Notes under the pieces: generated by a model
Seen by the model: only the letters and a program-made list of their open reading frames with translations
Database searches by the model: none
What the model was told of the DNA's origin: nothing
Position numbers and translations under genes: made by a program
NCBI GenBank assembly: GCA_001766655.1
Contig: MJCC01000011.1
Span: 520,475 to 534,496 of the forward strand
Direction of reading: 5' to 3'
From: Phytomonas francai
Taxonomy: Eukaryota; Euglenozoa; Kinetoplastea; Trypanosomatida; Trypanosomatidae
DNA: 14,022 nucleotides
Shown: in pieces, positions 7,395 to 14,022 of the stretch
Layout of the letters: each line of letters begins with the position of its first letter
Position numbering within the stretch: position 1 is the first letter of the stretch

Positions 7395-7903
7395 ATTATA
7401 ATCCTCTTATTTGTGACTATTTTCCCTTAAATACGTTCCTTTTTTAGAATTTAAAATCAATAAGGACAGATGTTTGATGGGCTCGTACATTTCATGAAAA
7501 ATATGGGGCCGGATGAACGTTTCACTGCATTTTTTTTTTCAAATTTTATCGTTTTTAATGAACCTCATCCTAAAAATGATTGGTTTATATGCTTCAACAC
7601 ATGCACATACTTATATATGTATATATAGTGCGATGATTGTATTCAATATCAATATTTCTCCTTATTTTTTTCATCCTACTTTAGTTTTGCGTTGGTCTTA
7701 TCGATCAAACGCGCTCCGTACTCCTTTTTAATTCTCAGGGAATTGTGTATAAAAAGAAACAAAACAAAATAAAAATATATACGAATATAAACAGAATTCT
7801 ATTTGAACGGATACCGTGAGTGCTTTTGCTTATTAGTTTCACTTTTTATTTTTCATCACCCCGGTTCATGGTATATATAATTTAGAGAAAATGGATAAAC
7901 TAG
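7395..7903. other. Intergenic spacer (3' UTR of giant gene, 5' UTR of FIGNL1)
   Basis: AT-rich spacer of 509 bases. It has 10 T at 7530-7539, a TA-type microsatellite at 7612-7626 and a purine-rich plus-strand stretch at 7751-7776 that reads as polypyrimidine in the transcript. I see no structural RNA. A 72-codon plus-strand frame at 7513-7731 is opposite to all neighbours and has no protein-like features. Confidence 0.7.
7734..7776 (-). promoter_or_regulatory. Predicted spliced-leader acceptor for FIGNL1
   Basis: On the minus strand, 7776-7751 is T-rich with scattered C and G (TTTTATTTTGTTTTGTTTCTTTTT). It is followed by a short spacer and GAG, with AG at 7735-7734; another AG is at 7722-7721. 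The implied 5' UTR of about 340 nt would contain upstream ATGs, which weakens the call. A nearer AG at 7440-7439, after a weaker pyrimidine stretch, would leave only about 45 nt. Confidence 0.3.
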
Positions 7904-10900
7904 TTACAAGGTCCACGAATTTTCGAAGGGCCTCATCCTCACCCAGCCCCCGACTTGTTCTTGGGGAACTTCGCAGACGCTGATCGGGGACTCGGTCAAT
8001 CGCCTCTGATAATACCTAACCCCGCGAGGGAGCGTTAACCGCCCCCTGTCTTCCCTCCACGTGCGCGGCAGCAACTTGGCCGAGGCGGTGGAGCTCTTCG
8101 GGAGATCCAGGACGGAATTCGATCGCGGAGGCCCGCGGTGTATGAGCTGCATTCGCCACGGAATCGGCATCAGGCGGATCCGTCGAAGAAAATTCCGACA
8201 TTGGCGACCCCCCCCCCCGGGGGTGTGCAGGTCGAATCGGCGGCCCCTCCAATTTGGGCTATTCAAACTGGGCGGATCCGACGAGGGGGCTGGGATGTAA
8301 AAGGAGGACGAGGGCGGGGAGGGAATCAGTGTTGGCATCTGAAAAGAGTCTCTTTCCTCGTGTGCGGAGGCGCCTCTTCGGGAGTCGTGCTTCGTCGTCG
8401 GTTTGCGCGGGGGAGAGCCGCCGCCATGCCGCTTAAACTCCTGCATCGCAATCTCCTTGTAGAAGTTCACGAAGTTGTCGAAGTCGATCGTCCAGGTGCG
8501 CTGCGCGGGGTCGGCCTCGGGGAAGGCGAGTTCCTCAACCTCCCGCCAACCCATCCCCAGCCCCCCGCACAGCGTTAACATCGCAAAATCGATGAAATCG
8601 ACGCGGTGGAGCACCCCAAATGTCCCTACATCGACACCATCGAAGAAATAACGAAGCACCTCGATATCATTCACGGAGAAGACAACACGCAACGTCTTTT
8701 CGAACTGCATGCGCACAAACAGGCGGTTAATGAGCGCCCTGGTTTCGCTCTTGCACAGCGCAATGAAGGGAAGCCGCCATTGTAAATTGAGAAACTTGCT
8801 CGTGCGCAGGACCCGTTTTCGATTGATCTCTTTGATTTGGCTTTTGGAAATGAGTTTAGGGGAGCTTTTTCGTGGCCTCCACGCGCCCCACGTCGCGCTT
8901 CTTTTGCCAGGCGTCGGCACTTTCTCCAACCGCTGCAGCACAATCTCCGGCTTTAGTTCCTTCCCCTCCCTTTCCTCTTGTCTTCGTTTGTGTTTCCGCG
9001 CGATGGGGATTTCATTTTCCGCCGCGAGGGGGCGGACCTGCGAGCGGGACATCCTGGACCCCGCCACCCACCGCCTATCAGGCCACCTTCCAACCGGCGT
9101 ACTCCTCTCCTCCTCTCCGCCCGTCGAGGGCGTTCCCACCTCGATGATGCCGGGGGAAAAGAAAGTAGAAATAGGTTTACTGCTCGACATCGTGGACTCC
9201 GCCGCCGCTCGTCGGATTAATGGCGGCTTGCACGGCGTTAAGGCCTCATCGTTGGGCGGGGAAAACCGCGGAAGAAGGCTTTGCAGGTAGCGGCCCCGCT
9301 CGCGCATCGCTTCCTCTCTGCGCGAACGTTGGTGCTTCTTTTTCATCGGAAGATATAGAGGGGGAAGGGAGGTGGGGGAGGGGGAGATGGTCTGCCTAAC
9401 TGCGTGATCCTCCCCGTCCGTCGTCTGCGCAACTTCCTCTCTTTTGTTTTCCACTCGCACGCTTTTCTTCTCTCCCTCCTCTTCCACCCCTTTCCTTTCC
9501 TTTCCTTTCGTCTTTTTCTTGCTCTTCTTTTCCTCTTTAACGCCACGGAGGGCGGGGTTTTCGGGTTTGCATGCGCCCCGAGGGTGTCTTGAGCCTCCCC
9601 GCCTGCGCGCCGCCGTCGTCGGGATGATTTTCTCGCCGTGATCGCTCGACTTTTCATCGTGCGGGCCGCCAGCGAGGACCATCCAGCCGCGCTTCCGCAG
9701 CCGCTCGAAATCGCGCCGCCAGGGCGTTGTGGGATGGGCCGGAAAAAGAGCTACCGGGGGGAGCCCGCGGAGGCTCTCGCCGGCGGCCGCTGCCTCCCGC
9801 GCACCGCCGTTGTCGTCGAGACGCTCCGCGATTCGACATTGTTCACTTTTTTGGAGGGCTTCGACCGGCTCGAGACTGGCGAAGCCGCGCACGCGATCCC
9901 GCGGCTCCTCCTCGAGCGAGGTGAGAAGGGGGTCCTTCTGGACGACGCGGTCGGTCTCGCGCTCGGCAGAGGGGAGAGCCTCACAGGGCTCCGCGAGCTC
10001 CTTTTGAGCGGAGGCCGCCGCCGCGGCGCAGGGGGCGTGATGGGCCCGAGGTTGATCGATTTCAAAGCCCACGCCGAGCTTCTCGACCCTGTCTTCGTTC
10101 TCCGTCCGCTTTTCGTCTTCCGTCTTCTTTCCGGGGGGTGGGGCGAGGGGATCGGCGTCGGACATGCCGCCCTCCCTCTCGATAGGAAGCCGCTCGAGCA
10201 TCCTCAACGCGCTCGCGCCCTGCGCGTGAACCTGCTGCCTTACCAGATCACATAGCGTCTGGTCGTAGTAGGCGACCTTCCTCAAGTCCACTGTGGACTT
10301 CGACAGCGCTCGCATCCGCTTTCGGAAGTAGGCGGTATAGCTGGCATTCTTCGCCAGCTCCACCTCCCGCAGGGGCACACAGCAGACGTCGTTAAAGTTC
10401 AAAAAAGGATTCCGAGCGCGTACGATCTCGTCCTCCCGGATACGACCCACTTCCTCAGCTTTGTAGGCCGCGGCGGCCTTGTGGTAGACTCGCATGGCGC
10501 TTTTTTTATTCGTTTGGTCGAGGGTCGAGGGGTCTGGCAGGGTGAGGTCGGAGACCAGCACGCCGCTCACGCGGGGTGGTAAATGCGGGTAGAGATGGCG
10601 GCGGTCGACCGCGCGGTGCGACTTCTCCTCTGCCAGCCTCACCATGCGGTCGGCGAGGGCGGACTCGAGCCCCGCAATTTTCGCCATATCCACCGTCCCC
10701 TTTCCCCTTTCCGCGTCGATCTCCCACGCGAGTCGGCGGAATTCCGAATCCGTGAACACCCCGACCTCCTCCATCGCGATCCCCTCCACGGGCGCCGTGG
10801 GGAGGAAGGGATACCGCTCCGCGAGCGAGATCCGCTCCATGAGTCTACCCCACCCCCAGAGCCGCTCCTCCACCGTGAGATTCCACACCACCTCGCGCAT

Positions 10901-13900
10901 CTGCTTTTCGAGATACTCGCGGGCGGTTTGGCGGTCGACATCGAGGATTGCACGTGCGGGGTCGGCCAGCGCGCGATATTGCTTATACAGCCGCATAAAC
11001 GGCTTATGAAAAGCCAACTGCAGATCCCGTAGGCGCACGGGGAGGAGATGCGCGTCGAGGAAAGGAAAGCGGGCCCGCAGGGCGCGCTCCGCCGTCTGGA
11101 ATTCCGCCATCATCTCACTGCACCTTCTCTGCATATTCACCTCAACGCGCGCAAGGGCATTCGGCGTGCTTTCCTCGTCCAAAGACCCATCCTCGGGCAT
11201 CAATTCGTCCGCACCCTCGCGAAGCCGTTTTCGTCGGGACGCCAAATGAAGAAAGGTCTCGTCGTGCAGGAGGGGAACTCGGGCGAGCGGCATCATGCGG
11301 AGGTGGTGGGCAAGGAAGGGAAAGCGCCGAAGCAGGGCCTGGTCCTGTCGAGTTTCCTCCACGCGGGCCCGTGCGAGGTCCGAGGCAATCTGTTTAATCC
11401 GAAGCTTCCGCACCTCGTTCACAGACCGCCCCGCGGAGACCCGACCGTCCTCCACAAAGCGCTTGTGAAGGTGTTGGAGGTGTAGATAATGGTCATCGAT
11501 GCCTGCGAGGTGGCTCGCCTCGGCAATGCAGGCGAAGGCGTGGCCTCCTTCGTCCTCCGCGGTCGCCAGCGGCGGGCTGAGTTGATCCTCTGGATAGTAA
11601 AGCCCAAGCGCCCACAAACGCCGGCGGCGCTGCCGTAGACCCCACATCAGATGCGCATACATCGCAGTATCCCGCCGGTGGCGGAGGGCCTTGACGTCGG
11701 CGGGGGACGCTCCCGACGAACGCGCCCGCTGGAGGTCGACCTCGACGCCGCAGAGCTCCGTCAGCGCGTTGAAAACGCCCCGGTCGTCGGCGATAAGGTT
11801 GACCGAGGTGCGGTACATTTCCTTCTCAATCGCCGTGCACCCTCTCCGGTCCGAACCAGCCCCCCGCAGCATCTCCTCATGGCGGGTCTTCAACTTCGCA
11901 AAGTTGAAATCCTCTGCAAGGGCCGGATTCGCATCGCGCACGCACATCGGGTAGCTTTCACGGAGCTCTTTTAACGTCCACGCCATCTGTCTTTCCGCGG
12001 TTTCATAGGCCACAAACAACTCATGAGGACACTTCTTAATCATAGTACTGGGATCCTCAAAATAGGCGCCCAGGAGAGGCGATCGCGCGGAGTGGGCTCT
12101 CTCCACCCCCATAATTTTCTCATCCCTGCGAAGCCACAGCGCCGACAGCAGCACCGGGGCGGCAGGGTCTAAGCACGAATCACAAGCCTCGCAATCTTCC
12201 GAGAGCGCCTTATCCGCCAACTCTTCCACTCGTTTTACCAACTCGCAGTCGAGCTCTGTGAGCTTCGTGAGATTCAGAGGGGCGATCGACATCACCATAC
12301 ACCGCCACCGCCGTAGAAAGCCGAGGCGCCGGTCATCCTCCAGGTTGAGTTTGTGCAGCGGGAGCATGAACACGTCGAAGTACTTTAAATACGGATGGCG
12401 AGCCCGAACAGAGTCATCTTCGTCAACACGGAAGATAGTAATCGCGCGATGCATCGCGGCGAGCTCACAAATCCGAGATTCCATTTTAGCCTGGAGAGAG
12501 TTCCGTGAAGGCCCCACCTCGCGGCGCCACTCTGAGAGGAGTTCCTCGAGCATTTCATCGCCTTCGAGAGGGAGATCGGCAAGTAACACCCCTCCAACGC
12601 GCTTGTCAAGGAAGGGGTACCTCACCTGCAGGTCTTCCGTCCTTTGAAGCTTCTCTTTTGCCAGAACCTCAGCGCGGACTCGCAGGTCCGCTTCCAGCTT
12701 TTGCACCTCTTCTGAATTTACTTCCAGCTGCCGCTGAAGATTGATTAGACTCCTGGCAGCATCGCGAAACGCCGGGTTCGCCATGACGCCCGCTTCACCC
12801 AACGTGATTCCCTCCAGCGGCTCATCCGGCAGGAAAGGCATTCGCTCGTGCAGGCCCTCAGCCTCTACTAGTCGTCGGTTGGCGAGCACCGCCTCGTCTT
12901 CCGCGACGCGCTCAACCAAGTCGTTTATTCTCTTGATAAGCATTTCTCCGTTTGGGTCCTCAGCAAGAGCCTCGTACTGAGAAATCAGAGCTTCAAGCCG
13001 GGGATAACAAGCGATGTGCAGGTCCGTCAGTTCGAGATCCCCAGGAAGACAGGGCAGAAAGGGCAGCTTTCGCCTGAGGGCATCCTCACGATGCGCGTGA
13101 TGCGCTGCTAGTTCAACCGCACGCGCGCGTATTGCTTCCTCCAGAGCAACCACCTCGGTGCGGTTCAAGGGGTTGGCTGTATTGAGTCCAGCACGCTTGA
13201 CCATGAGCTCCGACATTAGCTTGTCATTACCCAGCCTAAGCTTTCGCAGCGAAACACCGGCGATGGAATCTTTTAGGAAAGCATACTTCTCCATAAGTGA
13301 GGCATCGACACGTGCCCTAGCACGGTGCGCCATGGCTTCATCGAATCGAAGGCACTTCACACGCTCTCGCATCTGTTCTTCCAGGCAACGCAGGACGAAA
13401 ATATTATTTTTGTCCCCTTTTTCATGCAACAAAGAATGAAAAGCTGCCAGTTGTTGATAATAGGGGTCTCTCATGATGAGCGGGTGAGAGATCAATATAG
13501 GTGGATCAACCAAGAATGTAGAAATATCTCCACACAGTGGTCTATCAGTAATACGCAGAACATAGGGTACCAGTTGGTGGAAACATGTATCAGAAAACTC
13601 CTGGAGTGTGCTAAGAAGGGAAGTCCGCACTGAAGTTTCCATAAAACACAGTGAATAGTCATGCTGAAGAAGGACCAAATGAAGTAATTTTGGTAGAAAG
13701 GGAGAGCATAATGGCATGCTAGATGGAGACAATTCCAAAATAAAAGAAGACAAAGCTGGTTGAAATAGTTCGGTGACGTCGTCCTCGGGAAGCAGGCCCA
13801 TTTCACGCGCCTTGCGTTCCACCAGCTCCGGCTTCTCTGCGACAGCCTCCTCGGGCCCCTTCATCGCCGCCACAAACTCGGGCACGTCGTCCTCGGGAAG

Positions 13901-14022
13901 CAGGCCCATTTCACGCGCCTTGCGTTCCACCAGCTCCGGCTTCTCTGCGACAGCCTCCTCGGGCCCCTTCATCGCCGCCACAAACTCGGGCACGTCGTCC
14001 TCGGGAAGCAGGCCCATTTCAC
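7904..14022 (-). CDS. Giant repetitive cytoskeleton-type protein with GM6/H49-like modules and C-terminal EF-hand pair, 5' end missing
   Basis: The frame is open at the right edge and ends in TAA 7906-7904; about 2,039 codons are visible and the true start lies outside. Residues are numbered from the ATG at 14017. Residues 1-81 are 36-residue repeats. About 240-600 and 885-1260 are degenerate modules built round R-x-P-F-L (P319, P394, P468, P900, P985, P1070, P1204, with variants), each followed by G-x-x-L-x-x-L and a charged helix. This resembles the 68-residue H49/GM6 repeats of trypanosomatid calpain-like and flagellum-attachment proteins. A CxxCxxC cluster is at 609-615. Residues 1285-1720 are charged low complexity. 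About 1775-1856 looks like a degenerate EF-hand pair: loop D1796-D1807 keeps D1, G6, L8 and D12 but lacks ligands at 3 and 5, and the second ends IDFDNFVNF. A structural role in the flagellar or subpellicular cytoskeleton is inferred. No calpain protease domain is visible. Confidence 0.8.
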   Translation of the reverse strand, partial: EMGLLPEDDVPEFVAAMKGPEEAVAEKPELVERKAREMGLLPEDDVPEFVAAMKGPEEAVAEKPELVERKAREMGLLPEDDVTELFQPALSSFILELSPSSMPLCSPFLPKLLHLVLLQHDYSLCFMETSVRTSLLSTLQEFSDTCFHQLVPYVLRITDRPLCGDISTFLVDPPILISHPLIMRDPYYQQLAAFHSLLHEKGDKNNIFVLRCLEEQMRERVKCLRFDEAMAHRARARVDASLMEKYAFLKDSIAGVSLRKLRLGNDKLMSELMVKRAGLNTANPLNRTEVVALEEAIRARAVELAAHHAHREDALRRKLPFLPCLPGDLELTDLHIACYPRLEALISQYEALAEDPNGEMLIKRINDLVERVAEDEAVLANRRLVEAEGLHERMPFLPDEPLEGITLGEAGVMANPAFRDAARSLINLQRQLEVNSEEVQKLEADLRVRAEVLAKEKLQRTEDLQVRYPFLDKRVGGVLLADLPLEGDEMLEELLSEWRREVGPSRNSLQAKMESRICELAAMHRAITIFRVDEDDSVRARHPYLKYFDVFMLPLHKLNLEDDRRLGFLRRWRCMVMSIAPLNLTKLTELDCELVKRVEELADKALSEDCEACDSCLDPAAPVLLSALWLRRDEKIMGVERAHSARSPLLGAYFEDPSTMIKKCPHELFVAYETAERQMAWTLKELRESYPMCVRDANPALAEDFNFAKLKTRHEEMLRGAGSDRRGCTAIEKEMYRTSVNLIADDRGVFNALTELCGVEVDLQRARSSGASPADVKALRHRRDTAMYAHLMWGLRQRRRRLWALGLYYPEDQLSPPLATAEDEGGHAFACIAEASHLAGIDDHYLHLQHLHKRFVEDGRVSAGRSVNEVRKLRIKQIASDLARARVEETRQDQALLRRFPFLAHHLRMMPLARVPLLHDETFLHLASRRKRLREGADELMPEDGSLDEESTPNALARVEVNMQRRCSEMMAEFQTAERALRARFPFLDAHLLPVRLRDLQLAFHKPFMRLYKQYRALADPARAILDVDRQTAREYLEKQMREVVWNLTVEERLWGWGRLMERISLAERYPFLPTAPVEGIAMEEVGVFTDSEFRRLAWEIDAERGKGTVDMAKIAGLESALADRMVRLAEEKSHRAVDRRHLYPHLPPRVSGVLVSDLTLPDPSTLDQTNKKSAMRVYHKAAAAYKAEEVGRIREDEIVRARNPFLNFNDVCCVPLREVELAKNASYTAYFRKRMRALSKSTVDLRKVAYYDQTLCDLVRQQVHAQGASALRMLERLPIEREGGMSDADPLAPPPGKKTEDEKRTENEDRVEKLGVGFEIDQPRAHHAPCAAAAASAQKELAEPCEALPSAERETDRVVQKDPLLTSLEEEPRDRVRGFASLEPVEALQKSEQCRIAERLDDNGGAREAAAAGESLRGLPPVALFPAHPTTPWRRDFERLRKRGWMVLAGGPHDEKSSDHGEKIIPTTAARRRGGSRHPRGACKPENPALRGVKEEKKSKKKTKGKERKGVEEEGEKKSVRVENKREEVAQTTDGEDHAVRQTISPSPTSLPPLYLPMKKKHQRSRREEAMRERGRYLQSLLPRFSPPNDEALTPCKPPLIRRAAAESTMSSSKPISTFFSPGIIEVGTPSTGGEEERSTPVGRWPDRRWVAGSRMSRSQVRPLAAENEIPIARKHKRRQEEREGKELKPEIVLQRLEKVPTPGKRSATWGAWRPRKSSPKLISKSQIKEINRKRVLRTSKFLNLQWRLPFIALCKSETRALINRLFVRMQFEKTLRVVFSVNDIEVLRYFFDGVDVGTFGVLHRVDFIDFAMLTLCGGLGMGWREVEELAFPEADPAQRTWTIDFDNFVNFYKEIAMQEFKRHGGGSPPRKPTTKHDSRRGASAHEERDSFQMPTLIPSPPSSSFYIPAPSSDPPSLNSPNWRGRRFDLHTPGGGGRQCRNFLRRIRLMPIPWRMQLIHRGPPRSNSVLDLPKSSTASAKLLPRTWREDRGRLTLPRGVRYYQRRLTESPISVCEVPQEQVGGWVRMRPFENSWTL
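10238..13288 (-). repeat. Degenerate ~74-residue protein modules (GM6/H49-like)
   Basis: At least nine modules are marked by an R-x-P-F-L or variant motif at residues 246, 319, 394, 468, 542, 900, 985, 1070, 1144 and 1204 of the giant protein. Spacing is 73-75 residues in the first block, and 85, 85, 74 and 60 in the second. The blocks are separated by about 300 residues (600-890) where the motif is absent. Sequence between motifs is divergent, so these are old repeats, unlike the exact repeats at the right edge. Confidence 0.6.
13776..14022 (-). repeat. Exact 108-bp in-frame tandem repeats, continuing past the window
   Basis: Two full copies (13910-14017 and 13802-13909) are identical base for base; 5 bases of a further copy lie at the edge and 26 bases of a truncated copy at 13776-13801. 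The unit encodes 36 residues, starting MGLLPEDDVPEFVAAMKGPE and ending VERKARE: acidic, charged and probably helical. Perfect identity implies recent homogenisation or amplification. The true copy number cannot be told from this window. Confidence 0.97.

Noticed and set aside
5907..7401. Two long plus-strand open frames opposite FIGNL1 (5907-7316 and 6247-7401)
   Set aside because: They are Arg/Gly/Ala-rich mirror frames of GC-rich DNA. They have no recognisable domains, and the minus strand encodes a clear AAA ATPase.
7513..7731. 72-codon plus-strand frame in the spacer, hydrophobic
   Set aside because: It lies in AT-rich UTR sequence where Phe/Ile/Leu/Tyr codons are expected by composition. 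It is opposite to the transcription direction.
9638..10255. 205-codon plus-strand frame opposite the giant gene
   Set aside because: It is antisense to a continuous 2,000-codon frame, has no motifs, and runs against the direction of all neighbouring genes.

Overview
This window looks like part of a kinetoplastid (most likely trypanosomatid) chromosome. The evidence is four long intronless coding regions all on the minus strand, as in a polycistronic transcription unit. They are separated by AT-rich spacers in which minus-strand polypyrimidine tracts lie ahead of AG dinucleotides, as expected for spliced-leader acceptors. The largest protein carries degenerate repeats resembling the kinetoplastid H49/GM6 class. 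Coding DNA is GC-rich and spacers are AT-rich. I cannot name the species, and the assignment rests on inference rather than on a diagnostic RNA gene.

In transcription order (right to left): (1) 14022-7904, the 3' part of a giant repetitive protein. It enters the window in exact 108-bp tandem repeats, continues through degenerate ~74-residue modules with R-x-P-F-L motifs, then a charged low-complexity stretch, and ends after a degenerate EF-hand pair. (2) 7394-5001, a fidgetin-like 1 (FIGNL1) AAA ATPase with a recognisable FxxA RAD51-binding motif and an unusual Asn-Pro repeat insertion. (3) 4444-1919, an unrecognised membrane protein with four 18-residue hydrophobic tandem repeats, a C-terminal membrane anchor and a tail with three N-glycosylation sequons. 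(4) 821-1, the N-terminal part of an outer-dynein-arm docking coiled-coil protein of the CCDC151/ODAD3 type, open at the window edge.

The spacers (7395-7903, 4445-5000, 822-1918) hold UTRs, predicted trans-splice acceptors, TA/CA microsatellites and homopolymers; I see no tRNA, rRNA, CRISPR array or transposon. The genes do not form one pathway, which is normal for a kinetoplastid transcription unit. Two of them point to a flagellate (axonemal docking and a GM6-like cytoskeletal protein) and one to recombination or microtubule biology.

The most notable pattern is that three neighbouring genes each carry their own unrelated in-frame tandem repeat array. The 18-residue membrane repeat in gene 3 and the compositional break next to the 108-bp repeats in gene 1 most deserve a second look.
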